DNA of 17,529 nt from an uncultured Veillonella sp. (GCA_915066865.1 CAJZEE010000043.1:1-17529); one strand, 5' to 3'. Positions 1 through 7,600 are shown, counted from the first letter of the stretch. Program-made: numbers and translations. The notes: generated by a model from the sequence alone, not told the origin.

Positions 1-93
1 TAAGTTAATTTATATAATTTTATGCAGGATTGTGAATTTAATCATTAATCAATATTTTTTATCAGTATAAAAATTATATTGAAAATATGCGAA

Positions 94-122
94 ATACATA
101 TACCCATAAGGGGTATATGTAT
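94..122. promoter_or_regulatory. Palindromic operator-like site (ATACCC/GGGTAT)
   Basis: Two perfect 12-base inverted arms, ATACATATACCC (94-105) and GGGTATATGTAT (111-122), are separated by ATAAG. The right arm ends on the first base of the likely -35 box, where a bound repressor could block RNA polymerase. The core TATACCC-n5-GGGTATA recurs as TATACCC-n4-GGGTATA upstream of the paralogous lipoprotein gene (5807-5824), so the two genes may share a regulator. TACCC/GGGTA half-sites separated by a few bases resemble operators of the CsoR/RcnR family of copper-, nickel- and cobalt-sensing repressors. That assignment is inference, and no such regulator gene is in the window. Confidence 0.55.
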
Positions 123-150
123 TGTAAATAGAGTGTTAATATAGTATATT
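122..150 (+). promoter_or_regulatory. Promoter of the B12-riboswitch ABC importer operon
   Basis: TTGTAA (122-127) and TATATT (145-150) are separated by 17 bases, a good sigma-A-type fit. A TATAAT at 151-156 is an alternative -10 but has no well-spaced -35. Initiation near 157-162 would place the whole cobalamin riboswitch and its terminator in the leader. The palindrome at 94-122 abuts the -35 box. Confidence 0.5.
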
Positions 151-179
151 TATAATCGATAAAAATGAATGAACTAGTG

Positions 180-335
180 AGTGTCGGTATTTACCGAGCG
201 TAAAAGAGGAAAATGGGTGAAAAACCCATACTATGTAAATAGCTGTAATGAGGAGCAAGGTTTCATTATAGGGTCACTGGGAAACTGGGAAGGCCGAAAT
301 ATTGCGATGAATCAGAGTCAGAAAGCCTGCTCTAA
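180..335 (+). ncRNA. Cobalamin (AdoCbl-type) riboswitch
   Basis: The order of conserved blocks matches the cobalamin riboswitch. There is a small CGGT/ACCG stem, then GAGGAAAATGGGTGAAAAAC (about 207-226), which corresponds to the GGGAAnnnGGTGnAAnnCC block. CTGTAA is followed by GTCACTGG and CTGGGAAGG (about 272-294). GATGAATCAGAGTCAG then leads into the B12-box-like AGTCAGAAAGCCTGC (about 316-330). An intrinsic terminator follows at 368-393, so cobalamin binding should stop transcription before the ABC importer. The RNA family is recognised from its motifs; the ligand class and mechanism are inferred from family behaviour. An open frame crossing this region (181-363) is not regarded as a gene. 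Confidence 0.88.
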
Positions 336-367
336 AGGCATGGTATGCATATGCTGTGCTTAATTTG

Positions 368-393
368 GGTTAGTCGGGCGACTAACCTTTTTT
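368..393 (+). terminator. Riboswitch-linked intrinsic terminator
   Basis: GGTTAGTCG (368-376) and CGACTAACC (379-387) form a perfect 9-bp stem with a two-base GG gap, so the innermost pairs probably open to make the loop. Six T residues follow (388-393). It lies about 35 bases after the cobalamin riboswitch core and 100 bases before the first gene, the usual place for an expression platform. No clear antiterminator arm was found by eye. Confidence 0.85.
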
Positions 394-493
394 CGTTCCC
401 TAGCCTTTAAGCTTCATCGCTATATAAAAAAGCTAGTACCATTAGTTTGTCATTTGAATTGTTGTTAGTGTTTAGAGAGTTTAGGAGGCGCCT

Positions 494-1432
494 ATGGGCA
501 AACGCTTTGTCAAACAATTGGGGCAATTTATTGTTACCTTGTTTGGCATCACATTTTTGACATTTTGTCTCACCTATTTAGCACCAGGTGACCCAGTAAC
601 GATGTTACTTGAAACGGCAGATACTATCGTATCTCAGGAGCTTATCGATGAAACTCGGGCTCAGCTTGGGTTAGATAAACCATTTGTAGTACAGTATGCA
701 AACTGGGTCGTCAATGCCGCACAAGGTGATTTAGGGATGAGTTATTCTGCTAAAAAACCAGTAGTAGATCGTATGTTGGAGGCTTTACCAGGTACATTAA
801 TGTTAGCGGGTACGGCTTTAGTATTTACGCTGCTCTATGCATTGCCTGCAGGTATTATAAGCGCCTTAAATCGTAACAAATGGGTTGATTATGTGTTGAG
901 ATTTCTATCCTTCGTAGGCGTATCTATGCCTACGTTCTGGTTAGGTCTTGTACTGATTTACATCTTCGGTCTTAAATTGGGCCTTGTACCGATTGCATCC
1001 TCTCGAGTGACTGCGTCTGGTGTTATTTTGCCCGCTATTACTTTGGCAGTTGTTGTTGGGTCTAAATACATGCGTCAAGTGCGGCTCGTTATCCTTGAGG
1101 AAATGCAAAAGGATTATGTTATTGGCGCTCGTGCTCGCGGTGTTAGTGAGATAAAAATTTTATTCGGTCATATTTTACCTAATGCGGTGTTACCACTCAT
1201 CACTATTCTTGGTGTTGTTATTGGTTGGTTACTAGGTGGTGTGGCAGTCGTAGAAATGGTATTCTCTTGGCCGGGACTTGGGAATATGGCAATTTATGCT
1301 ATTACTATGCGCGATTATCCATTGATTGAAGGTTTTGTGTTGTGGGTTGCTTTAGCATATATGTGTATTAACGCATTGGTTGATGCATCATATATCTTAT
1401 TAGACCCTAGATTGAAAAGGGAGAGAGCATAA
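494..1432 (+). CDS. ABC importer permease, NikB/DppB type
   Basis: This 312-residue inner-membrane permease belongs to the nickel/dipeptide/oligopeptide importer family. An N-terminal membrane segment (about 10-30) ends in the characteristic APGDP (30-34). Further hydrophobic segments lie near 100-125, 137-160, 172-190, 233-255 and 280-302. The cytoplasmic EAA loop that contacts the ATPases is at about 202-232, with GARARG at 211-216 followed by LPN. AGGAGG (483-488) precedes the ATG by five bases. It is the first gene of a five-gene operon and overlaps the next gene by one base. The upstream B12 riboswitch favours cobalt, or a cobalt chelate, as cargo over peptides. Sequence alone cannot separate nickel, cobalt, metallophore and peptide permeases, so no symbol is given. 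Confidence 0.9.
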   Translation: MGKRFVKQLGQFIVTLFGITFLTFCLTYLAPGDPVTMLLETADTIVSQELIDETRAQLGLDKPFVVQYANWVVNAAQGDLGMSYSAKKPVVDRMLEALPGTLMLAGTALVFTLLYALPAGIISALNRNKWVDYVLRFLSFVGVSMPTFWLGLVLIYIFGLKLGLVPIASSRVTASGVILPAITLAVVVGSKYMRQVRLVILEEMQKDYVIGARARGVSEIKILFGHILPNAVLPLITILGVVIGWLLGGVAVVEMVFSWPGLGNMAIYAITMRDYPLIEGFVLWVALAYMCINALVDASYILLDPRLKRERA

Positions 1433-2253
1433 TGGCAGAATTTATTCAAAAACATAAATTGTTCTCTTTCTATAGTGGGTTGATGATTATCATTGTTCTC
1501 ATCGCTATCTTTGCACCCTGGCTTGCACCGGGCGATGCTTTCACCTCAAATATAAGTCAGGCATTGCAAGCACCAAGCAGCCAACATTGGTTTGGTACAG
1601 ATAAATTAGGACGTGATGTATTATCTCGTATCATTTATGGTACTCAATTATCCTTGTTCATGGGCGTATCCATCGTCGTTATCATGGTGAGCATTGGTAC
1701 TATCATCGGTGCTATAGCAGGCTATTTTGGCGGTAAAGTTGAAATGGTTCTTATGCGTTTAGCAGACATCATGTTATCATTCCCTGGTATCGTATTGGCT
1801 ATTGCTATTGCTGGTATTCTAGGTGGTAGCATTGTAAATACGATTTTAGCCTTATCTGTTGTAGGTTGGGCAAAATATGCTCGTATTGTACGTTCTATGA
1901 CGCTCAAGGTGCGCGGTGAGGAATATGTAACGGCTGCTGTTATGATGGGCGCATCTACGACGGCCATCATCAGACGTCATATCATTCCTAATATTATGCC
2001 TCTCGTTATTACAACAGGTGCATTAGATATCGGGGCTATCATGATTGAGGTAGCAGGTTTATCCTTCCTTGGCTTTGGTGCTCAGCCACCGACTCCAGAA
2101 TGGGGTCTTATGCTTAACGAGGGTCGCCAGTACTTGCAAACGAGTCCATGGCTCATGGCATTCCCTGGTATGTCCATCCTTATCGTGGTTGCTATTTTTA
2201 ATCTTTGGTCTGACTCCTTACGAGATGTAGTGGATCCAAAAAATCAAGGATAA
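1432..2253 (+). CDS. ABC importer permease, NikC/DppC type
   Basis: This 273-residue permease is the partner of the preceding one; together they form the membrane channel of a nickel/peptide-type importer. It has an N-terminal membrane segment (about 15-33), then the family motif HWFGTDKLGRDVLSR (52-66), which precedes the core transmembrane domain. The EAA loop lies at about 163-190 (EEYVTAAVMMGAS, then RRHIIPN). GLSFLGFGAQPP (209-220) and the C-terminal DPK are also typical of this subfamily. Its ATG overlaps the upstream TAA by one base, which implies translational coupling and a matched stoichiometry. A 153-base gap with two hairpin candidates separates it from the binding-protein gene. 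Confidence 0.9.
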   Translation: MAEFIQKHKLFSFYSGLMIIIVLIAIFAPWLAPGDAFTSNISQALQAPSSQHWFGTDKLGRDVLSRIIYGTQLSLFMGVSIVVIMVSIGTIIGAIAGYFGGKVEMVLMRLADIMLSFPGIVLAIAIAGILGGSIVNTILALSVVGWAKYARIVRSMTLKVRGEEYVTAAVMMGASTTAIIRRHIIPNIMPLVITTGALDIGAIMIEVAGLSFLGFGAQPPTPEWGLMLNEGRQYLQTSPWLMAFPGMSILIVVAIFNLWSDSLRDVVDPKNQG

Positions 2254-2331
2254 AATTGTTTTTACCTTCATAAATTTGAATCTTTATCTAGTGAAAGTTT
2301 CATTATGATTGGTAAGAAATTATGGTTTTTC

Positions 2332-2357
2332 CATCACAACTATTTTAGATAGTGATG
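2332..2357 (+). other. Intercistronic hairpin before the lipoprotein gene
   Basis: CATCACAACTAT (2332-2343) can pair with ATAGTGATG (2349-2357) around a TTTAG loop, giving nine pairs with a three-base bulge. No T-run follows, so it does not look like a full terminator. It may be a processing or stability element that lets the downstream binding-protein message outlast the permease message, a common need in ABC importers. That role is inference. Confidence 0.4.
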
Positions 2358-2375
2358 ATGTTAAATGTTTTTATG

Positions 2376-2395
2376 TTTTACATGTAGTTGTAAAA
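2376..2395 (+). promoter_or_regulatory. Inverted repeat overlapping the lipoprotein ribosome site
   Basis: TTTTACA (2376-2382) and TGTAAAA (2389-2395) are perfect seven-base arms around a six-base spacer. The right arm runs into AAAAGGAG (2392-2399), the ribosome site of the gene starting at 2407. As RNA, the hairpin could partly mask the ribosome site; as DNA, it could be an operator. Only the symmetry is seen. Confidence 0.35.
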
Positions 2396-2406
2396 GGAGA
2401 TTTTAA

Positions 2407-3975
2407 ATGAAAAAATCTTGGAAAAAGGCCCTATTAGCAGGTCTTAGTATTGTAATGATGGGTTCCTTCATAGCTGGTTGTGGGTCTGATAATAATGGTG
2501 CTGCTAACAAAGATGTATTAAAAGTAGGCGTTACTAACTTCGCATCCACATTAGAACCTACAGAAAACTTCTTCGCATGGGTTGTAATGCGCTATGGTGT
2601 AGGTGAAACATTGGCTAAGTTTGACGAACAAATGAAACCTCAACCATGGATTGCATCTAAATGGGAAGTATCCCCAGACCATAAAACGTGGACTTTCACA
2701 ATCAATGATAAGGTGAAATTCTCCAATGGTAAAAAAGTTGATGCAGCAGCTGTAAAGGCGTCTATTGAACGTGCTTTTGCAAAGTCTAATCGTGCGAAAA
2801 CATTCTTTGAATATGACTCTATGGAAGCTAATGGTCAACAATTAGTTATTCATACAACAAAAGAATATCCTAATATGCCTGGCCTTTTAGCGGATCCGTT
2901 GTTCCTAATCGTTGACGTTCAAGCTGAAAAAGATGGCCGTAACTTTGCGAAGGAAGGTCCTATCGGTACAGGCCCATATGTAGTTAAATCCTTCACTAAA
3001 GAACGTGCTGAAATGGCTGCGAACGAAAACTACTGGGATGGTACAGTACCATTTAAAACTGTAGAAATTCCTTCCATCGATGATCCTAATACGCGTGCTT
3101 TGAGCTTACAATCTGGCGACGTAGATATGGCTGTTAACATCGGTCCTGGTGAAATTGGTTTATTCCAAGGCAATGATAAATTCAAAGTAGATGAAATCGC
3201 ATCTCTTCGTGTCGTATTGGCCCGTATTAATCAAAAAGGTATTCTTGGGGATGACAAAGTTCGTGCTGCAGTTATCTCTGCAACAGACCGTAAAAACTAT
3301 GCTGATGTATTGTTAAAAGGTACATTTATTCCTGGTTCTGCTCCAATTCCACCATCCATGGACTATGGCTTCAACGATTTGAAAGATCCTAATGCGTATA
3401 ATCCTGAACGTTCTAAACAATTGTTGGCTGAAGATGGTTGGAAAGATACTGATGGCGATGGGATCCTTGATAAAGATGGCAAACCATTAACATTCAACTT
3501 CATAGTATATAACTCTCGTGCAGAATTACCACTTTATGCAGAAGCTGTTCAAGCAGACCTTAAAAAGGTTGGCATCGATATGAAAATCAAAACAGTTGAC
3601 TATAACTTGATCGATAAAATGGGTCAAGACGGCGACTATGATATGCTTATCTCCAACATTGTAACAGCTAATACAGGTGATCCAATCTGGTTCTTGGCTA
3701 ACTATTGGCACACTAACAACAATGGCTCCAACCCTCAAAATGGTTCTGGTTACTCCAATCCACAAGTTGACCAATTGTTAGATGCAGCTGAAACTGAATT
3801 CGACCCAGCAAAACGTCGTGATTACGCAATGCAAATTCAACAATTGTTGATGAATGATGGTGCTGCATTATTCTTAGGCTATCCTAAAACTAATATCGTT
3901 ACAGGTTCTTACTTGAAAGGTGCTGTAATGTACCCAAGTGATTACTACTGGATTACTAACAAAATTACAAAATAG
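2407..3975 (+). CDS. Metal/peptide-family ABC substrate-binding lipoprotein (first copy)
   Basis: This 522-residue extracytoplasmic binding protein of the SBP_bac_5 (NikA/DppA/OppA) family captures ligand for the importer encoded around it. A basic start, a hydrophobic stretch and the lipobox IAGC (22-25) predict lipidation at Cys25. Family signatures include the GPIGTGPY segment (184-191) and NYWDG (208-212). An EF-hand-like acidic loop, DTDGDGILDKDG (347-358), may bind calcium. Only three histidines are present (92, 149, 435); His435, in YWHTNN, is missing from the paralogue starting at 5980 and is a candidate ligand contact. AAAAGGAG at 2392-2399 precedes the ATG. Its place between permeases and ATPases differs from the common binding-protein-first order. 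The B12 riboswitch upstream of the operon makes cobalt uptake the leading inference; peptide or nickel binding remains possible. Confidence 0.88.
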   Translation: MKKSWKKALLAGLSIVMMGSFIAGCGSDNNGAANKDVLKVGVTNFASTLEPTENFFAWVVMRYGVGETLAKFDEQMKPQPWIASKWEVSPDHKTWTFTINDKVKFSNGKKVDAAAVKASIERAFAKSNRAKTFFEYDSMEANGQQLVIHTTKEYPNMPGLLADPLFLIVDVQAEKDGRNFAKEGPIGTGPYVVKSFTKERAEMAANENYWDGTVPFKTVEIPSIDDPNTRALSLQSGDVDMAVNIGPGEIGLFQGNDKFKVDEIASLRVVLARINQKGILGDDKVRAAVISATDRKNYADVLLKGTFIPGSAPIPPSMDYGFNDLKDPNAYNPERSKQLLAEDGWKDTDGDGILDKDGKPLTFNFIVYNSRAELPLYAEAVQADLKKVGIDMKIKTVDYNLIDKMGQDGDYDMLISNIVTANTGDPIWFLANYWHTNNNGSNPQNGSGYSNPQVDQLLDAAETEFDPAKRRDYAMQIQQLLMNDGAALFLGYPKTNIVTGSYLKGAVMYPSDYYWITNKITK

Positions 3976-3987
3976 TGAGGAGCTATA

Positions 3988-4785
3988 ATGGCAGAAAACA
4001 TACTAACTGTAGAAAACCTTAACATTGCGTACCAAGGTGTGCCTGCTGTTATGGATGTGAACTTTACCTTGGAACGCGGTAAGGTATTAACCATTGTAGG
4101 TGAGTCCGGATCCGGTAAAACTACTGTAATCCGGGCCCTCATGGGTTTATTACCTGTAGGTGGTGAGGTTACAGACGGTACAATGATCTTTAACGGTCAC
4201 AACCTTCGTACCCTATCTAAGTCAGAATGGAGAGCCATACGTGGTAAAGATATGGCTATGATTTTCCAAGATAGTGGTAGTGCATTAGATCCAATTGTTC
4301 GCATTGGTAAACAATTTAGAGAATTGTTTACATCTCATATTGAAATCACTAATGATGAATGTGATCGACGAGCAATTGAGTTATTAGAATCTGTATCTCT
4401 TCCTAATGGAGCGGATATATTGCGCCGTTATCCACACGAATTATCTGGTGGTCAACGTCAACGTGTTGGTATTGCTATGGCGTTAGCATTGGACCCAGCA
4501 TTACTCATCGGTGACGAACCGACATCTGCACTCGATGTAACAACACAATCTCAAGTGGTTATGCAAATGCTTGAACTAGCTAAAGAGCATAATTCTGCAA
4601 TAGTCATGGTAACTCATAACCTTGGTGTAGCAGCGTATATGTCTGACTATATTATTGTTATGAAAAAGGGCCGTGTTGTAGATGCTGGAACCCCACAAGA
4701 CATTTTGGAAAATCCATCTAATGAATATACGAAACAACTAAAAGACGCTGTGCCAACATTGGGAGGAGGTCGTTACATTGACTAA
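3988..4785 (+). CDS. ABC importer ATPase, NikD/DppD type
   Basis: This 265-residue cytoplasmic ATPase powers the importer as one half of a heterodimer. It shows Walker A GESGSGKTT (38-46), Q-loop Gln94 (FQDSGSALDP), signature LSGGQRQR (152-159), Walker B LLIGDEP (172-178), D-loop SALD (180-183) and switch His210. It is about 60 residues shorter than typical OppD/DppD proteins and lacks their cysteine-rich C-terminal region, which fits a nickel/metal-type ATPase better than a peptide one. GAGGAG (3977-3982) lies five bases before the ATG. The gene begins 12 bases after the binding-protein stop, and its end overlaps the next gene. Confidence 0.9.
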   Translation: MAENILTVENLNIAYQGVPAVMDVNFTLERGKVLTIVGESGSGKTTVIRALMGLLPVGGEVTDGTMIFNGHNLRTLSKSEWRAIRGKDMAMIFQDSGSALDPIVRIGKQFRELFTSHIEITNDECDRRAIELLESVSLPNGADILRRYPHELSGGQRQRVGIAMALALDPALLIGDEPTSALDVTTQSQVVMQMLELAKEHNSAIVMVTHNLGVAAYMSDYIIVMKKGRVVDAGTPQDILENPSNEYTKQLKDAVPTLGGGRYID

Positions 4786-5593
4786 TTACGCAGTAGAAAT
4801 TAAGAATGTATGTAAACGATTCCCACTTCCTACTGGTGGTGAGCTTGAAGCATGTAAGGATATTAATATAACTCTCGAAAAAGGTCAGTCCCTTGGGATT
4901 GTAGGGGAATCTGGCTCTGGGAAAACAACATTGGTTCGTATGATCATGAAAATGCTTCCTATTACGGAAGGCGAGATTTATGTAGAGGGTGTAGAGATTC
5001 AACATATGAATTCTGAACAAACGAAAGAATATCGTAAAAAGATTCAAATGGTATTCCAAGATCCATCTGCAGCTTTTAACCCACGTATGAAGGTTAAAGA
5101 TATCATTCTTGAGCCACTTTATAATTTTGGTCTTCTTGAAAAGGGAAAAGAAGAGCAAATCGCAGGTGACTACCTGGAAATGGTAGATTTACCTCGCGAG
5201 TTTATGCATCGCTATCCTCATGAAATGTCTGGTGGTCAACGCCAACGTGTTGCCATTGCTCGTGCTATCGTTTTAGAGCCCGAAATCCTCGTGTTAGACG
5301 AGGCTACTAGTGCCCTAGATGTATCTGTACAAGACTCCATTGCGTACCTTTTGGCGCGTTTACAAAAAAAGAAAAATTTAACATACCTATTTATTGCTCA
5401 TGATATTGCCTTTATTCGTACTATGTGCCACAAGGTGGTCGTAATGTACAAAGGTGCTATCGTTGAAGAACTAGATGCTTTCCACTTGGCGGATGCAAAA
5501 CATCCATATACAAAGGTTTTATTGAGCTCTATCTTTGAAATTGGTCAAGATCATAAGCCGCTTACCTTGGATGAGGCTGCATTAGAAGCTTAA
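4778..5593 (+). CDS. ABC importer ATPase, NikE/DppF type
   Basis: This 271-residue ATPase is the second member of the heterodimer. It has Walker A GESGSGKT (43-50), Q-loop Gln94, signature MSGGQRQR (150-157), Walker B LVLDEA (171-176) and switch His208. The start is the TTG at 4778, eight bases after a very strong GGGAGGAGG (4761-4769) that lies inside the preceding gene; the two genes overlap by eight bases. The weak start codon behind a strong ribosome site suggests coupled translation at a set ratio. No C-terminal cysteine cluster is present. The gene ends the operon and is followed by a strong terminator. Confidence 0.9.
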   Translation: MTNYAVEIKNVCKRFPLPTGGELEACKDINITLEKGQSLGIVGESGSGKTTLVRMIMKMLPITEGEIYVEGVEIQHMNSEQTKEYRKKIQMVFQDPSAAFNPRMKVKDIILEPLYNFGLLEKGKEEQIAGDYLEMVDLPREFMHRYPHEMSGGQRQRVAIARAIVLEPEILVLDEATSALDVSVQDSIAYLLARLQKKKNLTYLFIAHDIAFIRTMCHKVVVMYKGAIVEELDAFHLADAKHPYTKVLLSSIFEIGQDHKPLTLDEAALEA

Positions 5594-5667
5594 TAGGAAA
5601 ATTTACTTTCAAAATTTCAAAAGTATAAATTTGAAATGTAGAGAGTTACATCGGATAGGTAAACTTA

Positions 5668-5703
5668 AAATAGCAGTTAGTTTCAAGACTAACTGCTATT
5701 TTT
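5668..5703 (+). terminator. Terminator of the ABC importer operon
   Basis: AAATAGCAGTTAGT (5668-5681) and ACTAACTGCTATTT (5688-5701) form a perfect 14-bp stem with a six-base loop, ending in a T-run. The rest of the 386-base gap (5594-5979) is AT-rich. It holds the operator-like palindrome and -10 box of the next gene and a leader of about 145 bases in which I see no riboswitch. Confidence 0.9.
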
Positions 5704-5806
5704 ATGCATAGTTAAGATATGAAATTTTTTAATAGATATATTGAAATGTTTCTCAAATTATACATTGTGTTAACACCTAATCTATAGTATAGTTGACTGT
5801 ATAAAA

Positions 5807-5826
5807 TATACCCCTATGGGTATAAT
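5807..5826 (+). promoter_or_regulatory. Operator-like palindrome and -10 box of the second lipoprotein gene
   Basis: TATACCC (5807-5813) and GGGTATA (5818-5824) flank CTAT. The right arm overlaps a perfect -10 TATAAT (5821-5826). A TTGACT at 5793-5798 lies 22 bases from that -10, longer than usual for a -35, so the promoter may be weak, activated, or use TGTATA (5798-5803). The palindrome core matches the one at 94-122 upstream of the ABC operon. The layout suggests a repressor occluding the -10. A CsoR/RcnR-family regulator is one candidate by half-site resemblance. Confidence 0.55.
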
Positions 5827-5979
5827 AAGATATGCTCATATGAAGTGATGTACATAGATTCTCTTTATATTAACTATTGTAAAAGCAGGTTATATTTACT
5901 AGATTATGTTAATGCAAAAAATAGTGAGTATCTGAGTATAAATAGATAGTTAATGTGTGTAGAAAGGTTAGGTGTATAA

Positions 5980-7533
5980 ATGAAAGGATTACGCAAGGCT
6001 TTACTAATTGGTATGACCCTTGGTGTGACTATGCTCGGGACTATTGGTTGTATGAATCAAGATTCTGCTTCATCTAATGATGTATTAAAGGTAGGGGCTA
6101 TTAGTTTTGCTGGCACATTAGAACCAACGGAAAATTATTTTAGTTGGGCCGTTGTACGATTTGGTATAGGTGAAACGCTTATCAAGTTTGATGATCAAAT
6201 GAAAGCAACGCCTTGGCTTGCCACCTCTTGGAAGCAAGGTGATGACAAGTTAACATGGACTTTCACCATCAATGATAAAGTTAAATTCTCAAATGGTAAT
6301 AGTTTGACAGCTGAGGCGGTAAAAGCATCTTTAGAACGAACTTTTGCTAAAAGTAAACGAGCAAAAACGTTCTTTAACTATACAGAAATTACTGCTAACG
6401 GTCAGGAGTTGACCATCAAGACTGACAAGGAATATTATAATTTGCCCAACTTGTTAGGAGATCCATTGTTTTTGATTATGGATGTGACAGCAGAGGCGAA
6501 TGGTCGTGATATTGCAAAGGAAGGTCCTATTGGTACTGGTCCATATGTAGTATCCTCTTTCACAAAAGAGCGTGCTGAACTAAAGCGCAATGATAATTAC
6601 TGGGATGGCAAGGCAGGCTTTGCTAAGGTTGAAATCCCATCTATTAATGATGCGAATACTCGTGCTATGGCGTTACAAGCGGGCGATGTAGATATGGCCG
6701 TTAACATTGGACCTGGTGAATATAGTATCTTCCAAAATGATAAGAAATTCACTATCTATGAAGTGGCTTCCTTGCGTGACGTATTTGTTCGTATAGGGCA
6801 AAAAGGGAAACTACAGAATCCTAATCTTCGTGCAGCCCTCATTGCAGCAGCAGACCGTGAGTCTTATGCGAAGAACCTCATGAAGGATACCTTCGTAGCC
6901 GGTAAGGCTCCATTGCCACCATCCATAGACTATGGCTTTAACCAATTGCGTGATCCTAATAAATATAATGTAGAACGTGCTAAAGAATTACTGAAACGTG
7001 AAGGTTATGAAGATACAAATGGCGACGGTATTGTAGATAAAGACGGTGAAAACCTCGTACTTGATTTTTATGCCTACACAACTCGTCCTGAATTGCCATT
7101 ATATGCGGAAGCATTGCAAGCGGACTACAAAAAAATCGGTGTAGATTTACGAATTAAAATCGTAGATTATGCGGTTATCGACACATTATCTCAATCTGGT
7201 GATTATGATATGATTATCTCCAGTGTTGTAACCGCTAATACGGGTCAACCAGTATGGTTCTTGAAACAATATTGGGGTATAGGCGTTGAAACTAATGGGT
7301 CTGGCTTCTCTAATCCTCGTTTCGATGAATTGTTGGCTCTTGGTGAAAGTAGTAGCGATCCAGTGGTGCGTCGTAATGCGGTTATCAATGCCCAACAACT
7401 GATGTTAGATAACGCTGTAGCATTATTCCTTGGGTATCCTAAAATTAATATTGTAGGTAATAAACATATTGATGGTATCAAGATAACACCGTCTGAATAT
7501 TACATCATTACAAAAGATTTGAAAAAGAAATAA
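5980..7533 (+). CDS. Metal/peptide-family ABC substrate-binding lipoprotein (second copy, orphan)
   Basis: This 517-residue SBP_bac_5 lipoprotein is a clear paralogue of the one starting at 2407; well over half of aligned positions look identical, including WTFTINDKVKFSNG, KEGPIGTGPYVV and MAVNIGPGE. The lipobox TIGC (21-24) predicts lipidation at Cys24. The EF-hand-like loop is kept as DTNGDGIVDKDG (345-356). The loop that reads YWHTNNNGSNPQNGSG in the first copy is four residues shorter here and has no histidine, so ligand preference may differ. No permease or ATPase accompanies it, and it probably docks on the importer encoded upstream. It has its own promoter and palindrome but no B12 riboswitch. 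The ribosome site is modest (AGAAAGG at 5961-5967, or AGG at 5970-5972). Confidence 0.85.
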   Translation: MKGLRKALLIGMTLGVTMLGTIGCMNQDSASSNDVLKVGAISFAGTLEPTENYFSWAVVRFGIGETLIKFDDQMKATPWLATSWKQGDDKLTWTFTINDKVKFSNGNSLTAEAVKASLERTFAKSKRAKTFFNYTEITANGQELTIKTDKEYYNLPNLLGDPLFLIMDVTAEANGRDIAKEGPIGTGPYVVSSFTKERAELKRNDNYWDGKAGFAKVEIPSINDANTRAMALQAGDVDMAVNIGPGEYSIFQNDKKFTIYEVASLRDVFVRIGQKGKLQNPNLRAALIAAADRESYAKNLMKDTFVAGKAPLPPSIDYGFNQLRDPNKYNVERAKELLKREGYEDTNGDGIVDKDGENLVLDFYAYTTRPELPLYAEALQADYKKIGVDLRIKIVDYAVIDTLSQSGDYDMIISSVVTANTGQPVWFLKQYWGIGVETNGSGFSNPRFDELLALGESSSDPVVRRNAVINAQQLMLDNAVALFLGYPKINIVGNKHIDGIKITPSEYYIITKDLKKK

Positions 7534-7556
7534 AGTTTGCTGCTTACATAAAAATA

Positions 7557-7586
7557 AAAGGACTAGCTCGCATGGGCTAGTCCTTT
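7557..7586. terminator. Bidirectional terminator
   Basis: AAAGGACTAGC (7557-7567) and GCTAGTCCTTT (7576-7586) form an 11-bp stem with an eight-base loop. On the minus strand the stem is followed by a T-rich tract (complement of 7545-7556), and on the plus strand by TTTGTGTTAT. It serves the convergent genes ending at 7533 and 7601, and looks stronger for the minus-strand gene. Confidence 0.85.
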
Positions 7587-7600
7587 GTGTTATCTAAATA

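Noticed and set aside
181..363. Open frame of 60 codons starting at GTG
   Set aside because: It lies entirely within the cobalamin riboswitch, has no ribosome site and its sequence is explained by conserved RNA blocks.
4718..5158. Minus-strand open frame of 146 codons
   Set aside because: It is antisense to the two ATPase genes, whose motifs are unambiguous, and it shows no ribosome site or recognisable domain.
5827..5979. Second cobalamin riboswitch before the orphan lipoprotein
   Set aside because: The leader lacks the AGTCAG...CCTGC box and the GGTGnAA block seen at 180-335.
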